DNA from: Pelagibacterium flavum
Lineage (GTDB): Bacteria > Pseudomonadota > Alphaproteobacteria > Rhizobiales > Devosiaceae
Assembly (NCBI RefSeq): GCF_025854335.1
Contig: NZ_CP107716.1
Coordinates: forward strand, 2,225,001 to 2,289,000
Direction of reading: 5' to 3'
Length of the DNA stretch: 64,000 nt
Under the pieces are notes generated by a model. The model worked only from the letters and a program-made list of their open reading frames with translations. It made no database searches and was not told the origin of the DNA. Position numbers and translations under genes: made by a program. Below are positions 8,077 through 19,026 of this stretch, in pieces; the stretch's first letter is position 1; each line of letters begins with the position of its first letter.

Positions 8077-9528
8077 CTAGAACAGGGAGTTCGCGGCGCC
8101 GTGGGCGATGGCCGTCAGAGGCGCGCCGACGGTGAAGAAATAGCTGAGCACCAAAAAGCCCGTGAGTGCCATGACAACGCGCAGTTCGATGGCCGGCACC
8201 GCATAGGACTGTGTGGGTTCGTCAAAATACATGACCTTGATGACGCGCAGATAGTAGAAGGCGCTCACGGCGCTGGCCAGCATGCCGATGACAGCCAGAA
8301 CGAAAAGCTGGGCTTCGATGGCAGCGAGGAAGACCTGCCATTTGGCAAAGAACCCGGCGAGCGGCGGAAGACCGACCAGCGAGAACATGAAGAGCGCCAG
8401 AATGGCTGCGACGAACGGGCGGGACTTCGCCAGGCCGGCCAGATCGTCGATGGTTTCGACGTATCCATCGTCGTTCTTGAGCGCCAGGACGCAGGCGAAG
8501 GTGCCGATGGTCATGGTGATGTAAACGGCCATGTAGATGGCGACGCCTTCAACACCGATGATGTTGCCGGCCGAAAGCCCAACCAGCGCAAAGCCGACAT
8601 GACCGATGGACGAGTAAGCCAACAGCCGCTTGAGGTTGTTCTGGCCGATGGCGGCGAACGAGGCCAGGACCATGGAGGCAATGGAGAGGAAGATCACCAC
8701 CTGCTGCCAATCGCTGGCGATAGGTTCGAACGCATCGAATACGATCCGGATGAGCAGCGCCATCGCGGCGACCTTGGGGGCAGATGCGAAGAAGGCAGTG
8801 ACTGGGGTTGGCGCGCCCTCATAAACGTCGGGCGTCCACATGTGGAACGGGACCGCGGAGATCTTGAAGGCAATGCCAGCCAGAAGGAAAACGAGGCCGA
8901 AGATGATGCCGGGCGTGCGTTCGCCGAGTGCGACGGCCTGGGCAATCTGGTCGAGCTGGGTGTGGCCGGTAAAGCCATAGACCAGCGACGCGCCGTAAAG
9001 CAGCATGCCGGAGGAGAGCGCACCGAGAACGAAATATTTCAGGCCCGCTTCGGTCGCCTTGCCGCTGTCGCGCTTGAAGGCCGCCAGGACGTAGAGTGCA
9101 AGGGACTGCAGTTCGAGGCCGACATAAAGGCTCATCAGATCATTGGCCGAAACCATCATCAGCATGCCGAGCGTAGCAAGGACGATAAGCACGGGGTACT
9201 CGAACTTGTTGAGCCCGTTTTCGACCGCACTGGAGACCGAGAGGACGAGCGCGAAGGCCGAACCCGCGAGAATGAGGACCTTCATGAAACGGGCAAAGCC
9301 GTCATTGATAAAGCCGCCCGTAAAGATCACACCTTCGGTGGGAACGAACGCGACCATAACGGCGATAGCAATCAGCAGGCCGATGGCGATACCGGTGATA
9401 CCGGTGGCGATTTCCTTTTTGGCGAACACGCCAACAAGGAGAAGCACCAGCGCGCCTACGGCGAGCAGCATTTCAGGATAGGCAGGCGCCAGAGAGGCGA
9501 AACCGGCAAATTCAGACACCACATTCAC
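8077..9528 (-). CDS. nuoN: NADH-quinone oxidoreductase subunit N
   Basis: This is one of the three antiporter-like membrane subunits of complex I that carry protons across the inner membrane. The 483-residue protein has about 14 hydrophobic helices. Family features are the [17 protein letters not shown] stretch with its conserved glutamate, lysine-bearing helices ([19 protein letters not shown]), and the [15 protein letters not shown] segment. It is the last gene of the nuo operon, beginning 3 bases after the nuoM stop, with birA close behind. Confidence 0.97.
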   Translation of the reverse strand: MNVVSEFAGFASLAPAYPEMLLAVGALVLLLVGVFAKKEIATGITGIAIGLLIAIAVMVAFVPTEGVIFTGGFINDGFARFMKVLILAGSAFALVLSVSSAVENGLNKFEYPVLIVLATLGMLMMVSANDLMSLYVGLELQSLALYVLAAFKRDSGKATEAGLKYFVLGALSSGMLLYGASLVYGFTGHTQLDQIAQAVALGERTPGIIFGLVFLLAGIAFKISAVPFHMWTPDVYEGAPTPVTAFFASAPKVAAMALLIRIVFDAFEPIASDWQQVVIFLSIASMVLASFAAIGQNNLKRLLAYSSIGHVGFALVGLSAGNIIGVEGVAIYMAVYITMTIGTFACVLALKNDDGYVETIDDLAGLAKSRPFVAAILALFMFSLVGLPPLAGFFAKWQVFLAAIEAQLFVLAVIGMLASAVSAFYYLRVIKVMYFDEPTQSYAVPAIELRVVMALTGFLVLSYFFTVGAPLTAIAHGAANSLF

Positions 9529-9531
9529 CTC

Positions 9532-11091
9532 CTAATGAGCCGTGCTGGCGGGCGCTGCGGCATCGGCCGCAGGCACCGTCACATCGACAAGCGCAGACAT
9601 CGGTTCGATGCCAACGGCGGCCTGGTACTGATCGACAAGCGCGCCCACCGAGGTGGCCATCGCGTCCATCAAGGGCGCCGGGTAGAAACCAAAGAGAATG
9701 GTAAGGATGATCAGGGGAACGATCGTCACCATTTCACGGGCGTTGAGATCGAGAATTGATTTGAGGCTTTCCTTCTCGAGCGCGCCCCAGATGATTTTGC
9801 GGTAGAGCCAGAGCGCGTAGCACGCCGAAAGGATAACCCCGGTCGTCGCAAATAGAGCGAACCAAGTGTTGACCTGGAAGATGGCCAGCAGAGTCAGGAA
9901 CTCACCCACGAAGCCGGACGTGCCTGGCAGCCCGACATTGGCCATGGTGAACACCATGAACGCAAAAGCGTATTTGGGCATGCGTTCGACAAGGCCGCCA
10001 TAGGCATTGATGTCACGCGTGTGCATGCGGTCATAAATGACGCCCACCGACAGAAACAGCGCCCCCGACACGATACCGTGCGAGATCATCTGGAAGATCG
10101 CGCCCTGAACACCGTAAACATTGCCCGCAAAAATGCCCATGGTCACAAAGCCCATGTGCGCTACCGAGGAATAGGCGATCAGCTTCTTGATGTCGGTCTG
10201 AACCAGCGCCACCAGTGAGGTGATGATGATTGCGGCGACCGAGAGGAAGAACACGAAGTTCGAAAAATACAGCGACGCGTCGGGGAACATGGGCAGCGAG
10301 AAACGCAGGAAGCCGTAGCCACCGAGCTTGAGCAGGATTGCCGCAAGAATTACCGAGCCGGCCGTGGGCGCTTCAACGTGCGCTTCGGGCAGCCAGCGGT
10401 GGAACGGCCACATAGGCATCTTGACCGCCAGAGAAGCAAAGAAGGCCAGCCAGAGCCAATACTGCATGTTCTCGGGGAAATCGTAATCGAGCAGCCGCGC
10501 GATATCGAGAGTTCCAGCCTGCCAGTACATGGCCATGATGGCCAGCAGCATCAGGACCGAGCCGATGAAGGTGTAGAAAAAGAACTTGTAGGAGGCCTGG
10601 ATGCGCCGCTTGCCGCCCCAAATACCGATGATGAGGAACATCGGGACCAGCGTACCCTCAAAGAACACGTAGAACATGGCCAGATCAAGCGTCGCGAAAA
10701 CGCCGATCATCAGCATTTCGAGGACGAGGAACAGGACCATATATTCGCGGATGCGGAAGGAAATCGAATCCCAGCTCGCAAGGATACACATGGGCATCAA
10801 TAGCCCTGTGAGGACGATAAACAGCACCGAAATGCCGTCGACGCCCATGCGGTAGCCGATGACGTCGCCGAGCCAGGTGTGGTTCTGGACGAACTGGAAA
10901 TCGGCCGTGTCGGGATCGAACATGCCCCACATGACCAGCGTGAACACGAAAGTCACCACGGTCGTGGCAAGCGCGATGCGCTTGATGTTGAGCTCGGCGA
11001 CCGCGTCGCCGCCCGGAGTCAGCAGAATGAAGAAGGCCCCGACCAGCGGCAGAAAGGTAACGATGGTCAGGATGTTGTTTTCAAGGATCAT
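9532..11091 (-). CDS. nuoM: NADH-quinone oxidoreductase subunit M
   Basis: This is the second antiporter-like proton-pumping subunit of complex I. From [11 protein letters not shown] it has 519 residues and about 14 helices. It carries [21 protein letters not shown] with the key glutamate, [20 protein letters not shown] with the channel lysine, and [15 protein letters not shown]. The chosen ATG overlaps the nuoL stop as ATGA (11088-11091). A start 30 bases upstream would only add residues read from nuoL. The C-terminal tail is alanine-rich. Confidence 0.97.
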   Translation of the reverse strand: MILENNILTIVTFLPLVGAFFILLTPGGDAVAELNIKRIALATTVVTFVFTLVMWGMFDPDTADFQFVQNHTWLGDVIGYRMGVDGISVLFIVLTGLLMPMCILASWDSISFRIREYMVLFLVLEMLMIGVFATLDLAMFYVFFEGTLVPMFLIIGIWGGKRRIQASYKFFFYTFIGSVLMLLAIMAMYWQAGTLDIARLLDYDFPENMQYWLWLAFFASLAVKMPMWPFHRWLPEAHVEAPTAGSVILAAILLKLGGYGFLRFSLPMFPDASLYFSNFVFFLSVAAIIITSLVALVQTDIKKLIAYSSVAHMGFVTMGIFAGNVYGVQGAIFQMISHGIVSGALFLSVGVIYDRMHTRDINAYGGLVERMPKYAFAFMVFTMANVGLPGTSGFVGEFLTLLAIFQVNTWFALFATTGVILSACYALWLYRKIIWGALEKESLKSILDLNAREMVTIVPLIILTILFGFYPAPLMDAMATSVGALVDQYQAAVGIEPMSALVDVTVPAADAAAPASTAH

Positions 11092-13046
11092 CCCAGAAGT
11101 CCCCCGGCGGCGATGGCCCAAGTGATAAGGGCGGCAACGCCGATGAGCATGGCGAAGGCGTAGTGATAGAGATAGCCCGACTGCAGGCGCGTGACGTAGC
11201 CGGTGACCTGCCTGACGCGGCGGCCAAGGCCCTCGACGAGGGTCTGATCGACCAGCCAGTCATCGAACCCTTTCCAGAGCGCGGTGCCGATCCAGCGGGC
11301 CGGCCGCACGAAGATGCGGTCATAAAGTTCGTCGAAGTACCACTTGTTGAGCAGGAACTTGTAAAGCAGCGGCTGTTCGGCAGCGAGTTGCTTTGGCGCA
11401 GACGGGTTGCGGATATACATGTACCAGGCGGTTACGAACCCGATCAGCATGGCGACGGTCGCCGACCACTTGACCCAGGTGGGAACGCCATGCGCTTCCT
11501 CGATGATGTGCTCGTCAACGACAATCGCGCCGTGGAAGAAGTGCTCGATGTGCTCGGCATGGCCGAAGAAGACATCATAGAACACCACACCGGCGAGCAC
11601 AGCACCGACGGCCAGCACGTAAAGCGGGATCAGCATGACGTTCGGGCTCTCATGGGCATGATCGAACGTATGGTGATCGGCTCTCGTCGGACCGTGGAAG
11701 GTCAGGTGGACAAGCCGCCAGGAATAAAAGCTTGTAAACAGCGCGGCGATGACCAGAAGCCAGAAGGCGAGCGAACCGGCGGTGCCGCCGAAGGCATATG
11801 ATGCCTCGATGATCGCATCCTTGGAAAAGAACCCGGCAAAGCCGAACGAGGTACCCGGGATACCGACACCGGTGAGGGCCAGCGTGCCGATGAGCATCAT
11901 GGCGTAGGTGATCGGGATCTTGCGGGCGATGCCGCCCATGTTGCGCATGTCCTGCTCGTGATGCATGGCATGAATGACCGAGCCGGCGCCAAGAAACAGA
12001 AGCGCTTTGAAGAAGGCGTGGGTGAACAGGTGGAATATGCCTGCCGAATAGGCGCCGACACCAAGGGCCACGAACATGTAACCGAGCTGGGACATGGTGG
12101 AATAGGCGATGACGCGCTTGATGTCGTTCTGAACCAGACCGATGGTCGCCGCGCAAAATGCGGTAATGGCGCCGATATAGATAACGAACAAGGTCGCCGT
12201 CTCGCTCAGCTCGAACATGGGCGACAGCCGAGCCACCATGAACACGCCTGCGGTCACCATGGTGGCGGCGTGAATAAGGGCAGAAACCGGGGTTGGGCCT
12301 TCCATGGCGTCCGGCAACCAGGTGTGGAGCAGGAACTGAGCCGACTTGCCCATGGCGCCCATGAACAGCAGCAAGCAGATAACCGTCATCGCATGCGCGT
12401 CCCACCACAGGAACGGCATTGAAGCTTCGGCGGCTCCAGGAAGGGCCGCAAACGTTTCATCAAAGCCGAGTGTTCCGAGCAGGAAGAAAGTCCCGAAAAT
12501 ACCCAGCGCGAAACCGAAATCGCCCACGCGGTTGACGACGAAGGCTTTGACCGCGGCGGCGCGGGCCGACTCCTTTTGGTACCAGAAGCCGATCAACAGG
12601 TAGGATGCCAGACCCACACCTTCCCAGCCGAAGAACATCTGAACGAAGTTATCGGCGGTCACCAGCATGAGCATGGCGAAGGTAAAGAGCGAAAGGTAGG
12701 CAAAGAACCGCGCGCGTTGCGGGTCCTCGTGCATGTAGCCGATGGAATAGAGGTGGACGAGCGAGGAGACCGTGTTGACCACCACCAGCATGATGGCCGT
12801 CAGCGTATCGACGCGCAGCACCCAATCGATCTGAAGATCGCCGGCGTGAATCCAGGTCAGGACAGTGACTTTATAGGCCTCACCATCGCCCAGGAAGAAC
12901 GGCAGGAAGACAATCCACGAGAGCGCCGCCGCAATCATGAGCAGCGATGTGGTAATGATTTCCGCGGGCTTGTGCCCAATGGCACGGCCAAAAAGGCCAG
13001 CCACCAGCGCGCCGATCAGCGGCAGGAATACAATTGCCTGGATCAT
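11088..13046 (-). CDS. nuoL: NADH-quinone oxidoreductase subunit L
   Basis: This is the distal antiporter-like subunit of complex I, with the long lateral helix that runs along the membrane arm. The 652-residue protein shows [39 protein letters not shown] and [14 protein letters not shown], all diagnostic of NuoL, and ends in hydrophobic helices. Its TGA overlaps the nuoM ATG. Length is normal for alphaproteobacteria (about 650). Confidence 0.97.
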   Translation of the reverse strand: MIQAIVFLPLIGALVAGLFGRAIGHKPAEIITTSLLMIAAALSWIVFLPFFLGDGEAYKVTVLTWIHAGDLQIDWVLRVDTLTAIMLVVVNTVSSLVHLYSIGYMHEDPQRARFFAYLSLFTFAMLMLVTADNFVQMFFGWEGVGLASYLLIGFWYQKESARAAAVKAFVVNRVGDFGFALGIFGTFFLLGTLGFDETFAALPGAAEASMPFLWWDAHAMTVICLLLFMGAMGKSAQFLLHTWLPDAMEGPTPVSALIHAATMVTAGVFMVARLSPMFELSETATLFVIYIGAITAFCAATIGLVQNDIKRVIAYSTMSQLGYMFVALGVGAYSAGIFHLFTHAFFKALLFLGAGSVIHAMHHEQDMRNMGGIARKIPITYAMMLIGTLALTGVGIPGTSFGFAGFFSKDAIIEASYAFGGTAGSLAFWLLVIAALFTSFYSWRLVHLTFHGPTRADHHTFDHAHESPNVMLIPLYVLAVGAVLAGVVFYDVFFGHAEHIEHFFHGAIVVDEHIIEEAHGVPTWVKWSATVAMLIGFVTAWYMYIRNPSAPKQLAAEQPLLYKFLLNKWYFDELYDRIFVRPARWIGTALWKGFDDWLVDQTLVEGLGRRVRQVTGYVTRLQSGYLYHYAFAMLIGVAALITWAIAAGGLLG

Positions 13047-13053
13047 GGCCGCC

Positions 13054-13371
13054 CTAGCCCTTCATCATGTTGACGTCGTCGACCGCGATCGAGCCCCGAT
13101 TGCGGAAGAAAATCACGAGAATCGCGAGGCCGATGGCGGCCTCAGCGGCGGCGACAGTCAGAATCAGGAGTGCGAATACCTGCCCGACCAAATCGCCCAG
13201 ATGGGAGGAAAACGCGACGAAGTTGATGTTGACCGCGAGCAGGATCAACTCGACCGACATCAAAATGATGATGATGTTCTTGCGATTGAGAAATATCCCG
13301 AACACGCCGACGGTGAACAGAATGGCTGCTACGGTCAGGAAGTGACCGAGCCCGATTACCGGTGTCATCAT
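13054..13371 (-). CDS. nuoK: NADH-quinone oxidoreductase subunit K
   Basis: This small three-helix membrane subunit of complex I has two buried glutamates in the proton path, seen here in [15 protein letters not shown] and [11 protein letters not shown]. From [11 protein letters not shown] it has 105 residues, the usual size. A GGGGGA ribosome site lies just before two adjacent ATG codons (13371 and 13368), so the start may be one residue shorter. It starts 7 bases after the nuoJ stop. Confidence 0.95.
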   Translation of the reverse strand: MMTPVIGLGHFLTVAAILFTVGVFGIFLNRKNIIIILMSVELILLAVNINFVAFSSHLGDLVGQVFALLILTVAAAEAAIGLAILVIFFRNRGSIAVDDVNMMKG

Positions 13372-13378
13372 AATCCCC

Positions 13379-13987
13379 CTATAGCCCTTTTCCGCTCTCG
13401 ACCTTGACGATTTCGACGCCCGTCGCCTTGGTCCGCGCAACCTGCGCGGCGATGTCCTGACGCTTAACGTTCGGCTTGTGGCGCAGGGTCAGAACGATCG
13501 CTCCGATCATGGCCACCAGAAGCACGAGACCGCACGCCTGGAAGAGATAGATGTAGTTGGTGTAAAGCACCTGCCCGAGCGCACGGGTGTTTTCCACACC
13601 GCCGTCTATCGGAAGCACGCCGCTCGCGGCAGTGTCCGGCGCCAGCCAGGCAGAACCGGCAACCAGCAGCAGTTCAAGCAGCAGGATGATGCCGACCACA
13701 AAGCCGATGGGCGCGTATTGCAGGATGCCCCTGCGCAGTTCGGCAAAGTCCACGTCGAGCATCATCACGACGAACAGGAACAGCACGGCTACCGCGCCGA
13801 CATAAACGACAATCAGGATCAGCGCGAGAAATTCGGCCCCGGCCAGCATGAAGATGCCGGCCGCGTTGACGAAGGCCAGAATGAGAAACAGCACCGAGTG
13901 TACGGGATTTCGCGAGGAAATCACCATGATCGCCGAGGCAACGACAATGGTCGAAAACAGGTAGAAGAAAAACAGCGGCAAGGTCAC
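13379..13987 (-). CDS. nuoJ: NADH-quinone oxidoreductase subunit J
   Basis: This membrane subunit of complex I at the hinge of the membrane arm has 202 residues and five helices. [21 protein letters not shown] and [20 protein letters not shown] (with the pi-bulge region YVGAVAVLF) are diagnostic. The C-terminal tail after helix five ([11 protein letters not shown]) is polar and cytoplasmic. It sits 9 bases past nuoI. Confidence 0.96.
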   Translation of the reverse strand: MTLPLFFFYLFSTIVVASAIMVISSRNPVHSVLFLILAFVNAAGIFMLAGAEFLALILIVVYVGAVAVLFLFVVMMLDVDFAELRRGILQYAPIGFVVGIILLLELLLVAGSAWLAPDTAASGVLPIDGGVENTRALGQVLYTNYIYLFQACGLVLLVAMIGAIVLTLRHKPNVKRQDIAAQVARTKATGVEIVKVESGKGL

Positions 13988-13996
13988 CTGTCGCTC

Positions 13997-14485
13997 CTAA
14001 CGGTACGGCGCATCAAGGGCGATATTGGCAGCGAGTTCACGCTCCCAACGGTCGCCATTGGCCAGGAGACGATCCTTGGAGAAGTAGAGCTCCTCACGTG
14101 TCTCGGTTGCAAATTCAAAGTTCGGCCCTTCAACGATCGCATCGACCGGGCAGGCTTCCTGACAGAAGCCGCAATAAATGCATTTGACCATGTCGATGTC
14201 GTAGCGGACCGTGCGGCGGGTGCCGTCATTCTGGCGCGGGCCGGCTTCGATGGTGATGGCCTGGGCCGGGCAGATCGCTTCGCACAGTTTGCAGGCAATG
14301 CAGCGCTCTTCGCCATTGGGGTAGCGGCGGAGGGCGTGCTCCCCACGGAAGCGCGGCGAAACCTCGCCCTTTTCAAACGGGTAATTTATGGTGGGCTTGG
14401 GCGCGAAGAAGTAACGCATCGCCAGAAAGAAGGTCGACACGAACTCCCTGAGCAGCAGAGCGTCGAGAAACCGCAAGGCTTTCAT
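13997..14485 (-). CDS. nuoI: NADH-quinone oxidoreductase subunit I (2x[4Fe-4S])
   Basis: This peripheral-arm subunit of complex I carries clusters N6a and N6b. Its 162 residues contain two ferredoxin motifs, [12 protein letters not shown] (near residue 62) and [12 protein letters not shown] (near residue 102), each with four cysteines. An N-terminal amphipathic segment leads to [16 protein letters not shown]. It lies 14 bases after the nuoH stop and is coded in the same operon. Confidence 0.97.
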   Translation of the reverse strand: MKALRFLDALLLREFVSTFFLAMRYFFAPKPTINYPFEKGEVSPRFRGEHALRRYPNGEERCIACKLCEAICPAQAITIEAGPRQNDGTRRTVRYDIDMVKCIYCGFCQEACPVDAIVEGPNFEFATETREELYFSKDRLLANGDRWERELAANIALDAPYR

Positions 14486-14499
14486 TTGTGGTTCTCTCC

Positions 14500-15597
14500 T
14501 TATGCCATGCCGCCGTGCCAGCCCCAGCCCGTGAGCTGGAGAACAAAGGCAACGACAACAATCATGACCAGCGAGATCGGCAGGAAGACTTTCCAGCCCA
14601 GACGCATCAACTGGTCATAGCGGTAACGGGGGACGAAGGCCTTGACCATGGCAAACATGAAAAAGACCAGCGAGAGTTTGAGAACGAACCATACGACGCC
14701 CGGAATCCAGGTGAAGGGCGGCAGATCGATCGGCGCGGTCCACCCACCCAGGAACAGGATGGTGGTGAGCGCACACATGAGAATGATCGACACGTACTCG
14801 CCCAGCATGAACATCATGTAAGGGGTCGAGCCATATTCCACCATGAAGCCGGCGACGAGTTCGGATTCGGCTTCGGGGAGATCGAAGGGCGGGCGGTTCG
14901 TTTCGGCGAGGGCCGAAATGAAGAAGATAACGAACATCGGGAACAGCGGCAGCCAGAACCAGTTCAGGAAGGTCAGCCACGGCACGCCGAGCATATGGGC
15001 CAGGCCACCGGCCTGCTGCGCCATCACGATATGGGTGAGATTGAGCGAGCCGACGCAAAGCAGGACCGTTACGATCACAAAGCCGATGGAGACCTCATAG
15101 GACACCATCTGTGCGGCGGAACGCAGAGCGCCCAGGAACGGATATTTCGAGTTCGACGCCCAGCCACCCATGATGATGCCATAGACCCCGAGCGAGGAGA
15201 TCGCGAAGATATAGAGGATCCCGATGTTGATATCGGCCAGCGCCCAGCCCTCGGCTACCGGCACGACGGCCCATGCCGAAAGCGCCAGAAGCACGCTCAC
15301 AAGCGGTGCGAGAAGAAATACCGCCTTGTCGGCGCCAGCCGGAATCAGCGGCTCCTTGAAGACGAATTTGAGAAGATCGGCAAAACTCTGGAACAGGCCG
15401 AAGGCGCCCACCACGTTGGGGCCGCGCCGAATCTGGACGGCGGCCCAGATCTTGCGGTCGGCCAGCAGGACGTAAGCGGTGAACACCAGAAGGGTCACCA
15501 GCAGCAAGAGTGCCTTCCAGACAAAGCCGACCATCGTGCCCAACCCGAGAATCGGGGCACCGAGCAGATAGTCGAGCGCGTATACAATCCAGTCCAT
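14500..15597 (-). CDS. nuoH: NADH-quinone oxidoreductase subunit H
   Basis: This membrane subunit of complex I forms part of the quinone-binding chamber. It has 365 residues and eight to nine helices. Diagnostic stretches are [18 protein letters not shown] near residue 50, [20 protein letters not shown] near 130, and [20 protein letters not shown] near 210 with the acidic E-channel residues. It starts 10 bases after the nuoG stop. Confidence 0.97.
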   Translation of the reverse strand: MDWIVYALDYLLGAPILGLGTMVGFVWKALLLLVTLLVFTAYVLLADRKIWAAVQIRRGPNVVGAFGLFQSFADLLKFVFKEPLIPAGADKAVFLLAPLVSVLLALSAWAVVPVAEGWALADINIGILYIFAISSLGVYGIIMGGWASNSKYPFLGALRSAAQMVSYEVSIGFVIVTVLLCVGSLNLTHIVMAQQAGGLAHMLGVPWLTFLNWFWLPLFPMFVIFFISALAETNRPPFDLPEAESELVAGFMVEYGSTPYMMFMLGEYVSIILMCALTTILFLGGWTAPIDLPPFTWIPGVVWFVLKLSLVFFMFAMVKAFVPRYRYDQLMRLGWKVFLPISLVMIVVVAFVLQLTGWGWHGGMA

Positions 15598-15606
15598 ATC
15601 GCTGCC

Positions 15607-17700
15607 TTACTCCGCGGCCTGTTTCAGACCCGACATGAGCTGCGAGCATTCGGCCATTACGGCTGATGCACGCGCTATGGGGTTGGTGAGGTAGAAGTCG
15701 CCGACCGGAGAGATCAGGGCGTAAGTCGACTTCGGCGCTGCAGTATCTGCCAGAGCGGATACATCGGAAGCCCTGCCTGGCGCAATGGCATCGAGCTGGG
15801 CAAGGTGGGGATATTCCCCATAAAGCCGCGCGCGAAGCGCCGAAAGGGAGTCAAATGGCAATGGCTGGCCCAGAACCGACGAGAGCGCCCGCAGGATCGC
15901 CCAGTCTTCCTTGGCCTCGCCAGGCGCGAAGACAGCGCGCGCAGTCATTTGCACGCGGCCTTCGGTGTTGACGTAGGTCGCCGATTTTTCGGTGTAGGTG
16001 GCAGCGGGCAGGATCACATCGGCCCTGTGGGCGCCGGCGTCGCCGTGCGTTCCGATGTAAACCACTTTGGTTTCGCCGAGTGCCGACATATCGATTTCGT
16101 CCGCGCCAAGCACGAAGAGGACATCGAGCTTTCCGGCGCCGGCGGCCTTGAGCATGCCCGCGGTATCGAGACCGCCACGTCCGGGAATGAACCCGATATC
16201 GAGCGCGCCGACCCGCGAAGCAGCGTTGTGCAGAACCGCAAAGCCATTCCAGTCTGCGGTCAGCGCGCCGGCGGTTTTGGCGATCTGCGCAGCAAGTCCG
16301 AGAACATTCTTTGCAGATGCGCCCGTTACCGCACCTTCACCGACGATGACGATGGGGCGCTGGGCGTTCTTGAGCACTTTGGCAAAACTGCCCTTGCCCG
16401 AAGCGAGATCGGACAGGGTGTCGATGCCGGCGCCGAGATGGGCATAATCATAGGTAAGATCGGCCGCTTCGCCGATCACGCCGATTTCGACGCCGCCAGC
16501 GCGCCACGCCTTGCGGATGCGGGCATTGACCAGTGCAGCCTCGCGGCGTGGATTTGCGCCAATTATCAGGATGGCGTCTGCCTGTTCGATCCCGGCGATG
16601 GTGGGATTGAAGACATACGACCCCCTGCCCTTTTTCGGGTCGAGCGCCGAACCGGCGGGACGAGCGTCGATGTTGGTCGAGCCGAGGGAAGCCATGAGGG
16701 TCTTGAGGGCATACATTTCCTCAACACCGGCCAGATCGCCCGCGATGGCGCCAATGCGGCCCGGCTCGGCGGTTTTGACTAGCGCTGCGACCACGGCGAA
16801 AGCTTCATTCCAGGATGCGGCCTGAAGCTTTTTGCTCTTGCGCACATAGGGCCGATCGAGGCGCTGGGTGCGCAGGCCATCCCAAATGAAGCGGGTCTTA
16901 TCGGAAATCCATTCCTCGTTGATCCCTTCGTGGATGCGCGGCAGGACGCGCATGACTTCGCCGCCGCGAGAATCGACCCGGATGTTGGAGCCGACAGCAT
17001 CCATGACGTCGATGGACTCGGTCTTGTTAAGCTCCCAAGGGCGCGCCTGGAAGGCATAGGGTTTGGAAGTCAACGCGCCAACCGGGCAGAGATCGATAAC
17101 GTTGCCCTGCAGTTCGGAGGTCATGGACTGCTCGAGGTACGAGGTGATCTCGGCATCCTCACCGCGACCGATCAGGCCCAACTCCGAAACACCGGCAACT
17201 TCAGTGGTGAAGCGCACGCAGCGGGTGCAGTGAATGCACCGGTTCATGATGGTCTTGACCAGCGGGCCGATGTGCTTGTTTTCCACGGCGCGCTTGTTTT
17301 CCCAATAGCGGGAGGTGTCCACGCCATAGGCCATCGCCTGATCCTGCAGATCGCACTCGCCGCCCTGATCGCAGATCGGGCAATCGAGCGGGTGGTTGAT
17401 GAGCAGGAACTCCATCACGCCTTCACGGGCCTTTTTGACCATGGGCGTGTTGGTGAACATTTCGGGCGCTTCGCCGTTCGGGCCGGGCCGCAGATCGCGC
17501 ACGCTCATGGCGCAGCTTGCCTGGGGCTTGGGCGGTCCACCCTTCACTTCGACCAGGCACATGCGGCAGTTGCCAGCAACAGAGAGGCGCTCGTGATAGC
17601 AGAAGCGCGGGATCTCCGCGCCCGCTGCCTCGGCGGCCTGCATCAGCGTGAAGTGATCGGGAACTTCGATCAGTTCGCCATCGACTTTGATTTGCGCCAT
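15607..17700 (-). CDS. nuoG: NADH-quinone oxidoreductase subunit G
   Basis: This is the largest peripheral-arm subunit of complex I. The N-terminal ferredoxin domain has the [2Fe-2S] cysteines in CYHERLSVAGNCRMC, then HPLDCPICDQGGECDLQDQ for the His-ligated cluster N5, and CIHCTRCVRF for N4. The rest is a molybdopterin-oxidoreductase-like domain that has lost its cofactor in this family. Length is 697 residues, normal for alphaproteobacteria. It begins 6 bases after nuoF ends. Confidence 0.97.
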   Translation of the reverse strand: MAQIKVDGELIEVPDHFTLMQAAEAAGAEIPRFCYHERLSVAGNCRMCLVEVKGGPPKPQASCAMSVRDLRPGPNGEAPEMFTNTPMVKKAREGVMEFLLINHPLDCPICDQGGECDLQDQAMAYGVDTSRYWENKRAVENKHIGPLVKTIMNRCIHCTRCVRFTTEVAGVSELGLIGRGEDAEITSYLEQSMTSELQGNVIDLCPVGALTSKPYAFQARPWELNKTESIDVMDAVGSNIRVDSRGGEVMRVLPRIHEGINEEWISDKTRFIWDGLRTQRLDRPYVRKSKKLQAASWNEAFAVVAALVKTAEPGRIGAIAGDLAGVEEMYALKTLMASLGSTNIDARPAGSALDPKKGRGSYVFNPTIAGIEQADAILIIGANPRREAALVNARIRKAWRAGGVEIGVIGEAADLTYDYAHLGAGIDTLSDLASGKGSFAKVLKNAQRPIVIVGEGAVTGASAKNVLGLAAQIAKTAGALTADWNGFAVLHNAASRVGALDIGFIPGRGGLDTAGMLKAAGAGKLDVLFVLGADEIDMSALGETKVVYIGTHGDAGAHRADVILPAATYTEKSATYVNTEGRVQMTARAVFAPGEAKEDWAILRALSSVLGQPLPFDSLSALRARLYGEYPHLAQLDAIAPGRASDVSALADTAAPKSTYALISPVGDFYLTNPIARASAVMAECSQLMSGLKQAAE

Positions 17701-17706
17701 TCGTTC

Positions 17707-19014
17707 TTACTCCGCCGCAACCGAGGGCACAGCGCCATCGGAGGTGGACTTGTAGGTGTATGCGTCGATCCGCGCTTCGATCACGGGGCGGAAGTTGCGG
17801 ATCAGGCCCTGAATCGGCCAAGCCGCGGCATCGCCCAGAGCGCAGATGGTGTGGCCTTCGACCTGCTTGGTGACGGCGAACAGCATGTCGATCTCGCGCT
17901 TTTGCGCTTCGCCGCGCACCATGCGCTCCATCACCCGCATCATCCAGCCCGTACCTTCGCGGCACGGCGTGCACTGGCCGCAGCTTTCATGCTTGTAGAA
18001 AGCCGAAAGGCGCCAGATGGCCTTGATGATATCGGTCGACTTGTCCATCACGATGACGGCGGCGGTGCCGAGCGAGGAGCCAACCTCACGCAGACCGTCG
18101 AAATCCATGTGGGCTGACTTGATCTTCTCGCCAGGCACGCAAGGCACCGATGAACCGCCGGGGATGACGGCCAGCAGATTGTCCCAGCCGCCGCGAATGC
18201 CGCCGCAATGCTTTTCGATCAGCACGTCGAACGGGGTGCCCATTTCTTCTTCGAAGGTCGCGGGATTGTTGACGTGACCAGACACGCAGAAGAGCTTGGT
18301 GCCGGTGTTGTTGTCGCGCCCCAGCCCGGCAAACCAAGCGGCGCCGCGGCGCAGGATTTCGGGAACGACAGCGATCGATTCGACGTTGTTGACGGTGGTG
18401 GGGCAGCCGTAAAGCCCCATGCCGGCCGGGAAAGGCGGCTTAAGGCGCGGCTGGCCCTTCTTGCCCTCAAGCGATTCGAGCAGCGCAGTTTCCTCACCGC
18501 AGATATAAGCCCCTGCCCCATGGTGGATGACGATATCGAAATCCCAGCCATGGATGTTGTTCTTGCCGATCAGCTTGGCGTCATAGGCCTGCTGCACGGC
18601 GGCTTCGAGCCGCTGGCGCTCACGCATGAACTCGCCGCGCACATAGATATAGGCGGCGTGCGCATCCATGGCGCGACCGGCGATCAGGCAGCCTTCGATC
18701 AGATGGTGCGGATCGTGACGGAGAATTTCGCGGTCCTTACACGTGCCCGGCTCGGATTCGTCGGCGTTGACGACGAGGTAATGAGGCCGACCGTCGTTGA
18801 CCTTGGGCATGAACGACCATTTCAGGCCCGTCGAAAAGCCAGCGCCGCCACGACCGCGCAGACCGGAGGCCTTAACCTCGTTGGTCAGCCATTCGCGGCC
18901 CTGATCGAGCAGCTCCTTGGTGCCATTCCACGAACCGCGACGACGCGCGCCTTCAAGGCCCCAATCGCCCTGCCCGTAGAGATTTGTGAAAATGCGATCC
19001 TGATCCGTAAGCAT
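17707..19014 (-). CDS. nuoF: NADH-quinone oxidoreductase subunit F (NADH/FMN site)
   Basis: This subunit binds NADH and FMN and holds cluster N3. The 435 residues contain the glycine-rich NADH motif [13 protein letters not shown] (near residue 55), the FMN region [16 protein letters not shown], and the cluster motif [13 protein letters not shown] followed later by [10 protein letters not shown]. It partners with NuoE and NuoG and is placed between them. The start ATG is 12 bases after the nuoE stop. Confidence 0.97.
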   Translation of the reverse strand: MLTDQDRIFTNLYGQGDWGLEGARRRGSWNGTKELLDQGREWLTNEVKASGLRGRGGAGFSTGLKWSFMPKVNDGRPHYLVVNADESEPGTCKDREILRHDPHHLIEGCLIAGRAMDAHAAYIYVRGEFMRERQRLEAAVQQAYDAKLIGKNNIHGWDFDIVIHHGAGAYICGEETALLESLEGKKGQPRLKPPFPAGMGLYGCPTTVNNVESIAVVPEILRRGAAWFAGLGRDNNTGTKLFCVSGHVNNPATFEEEMGTPFDVLIEKHCGGIRGGWDNLLAVIPGGSSVPCVPGEKIKSAHMDFDGLREVGSSLGTAAVIVMDKSTDIIKAIWRLSAFYKHESCGQCTPCREGTGWMMRVMERMVRGEAQKREIDMLFAVTKQVEGHTICALGDAAAWPIQGLIRNFRPVIEARIDAYTYKSTSDGAVPSVAAE

Positions 19015-19026
19015 CGATCAAATCCC

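Noticed and set aside
8101..9759. 552-codon open frame on the plus strand
   Set aside because: It lies wholly antisense to nuoN and the end of nuoM; its product is rich in charged low-complexity sequence (many H, D, E, R), as expected from the reverse frame of GC-rich membrane genes.
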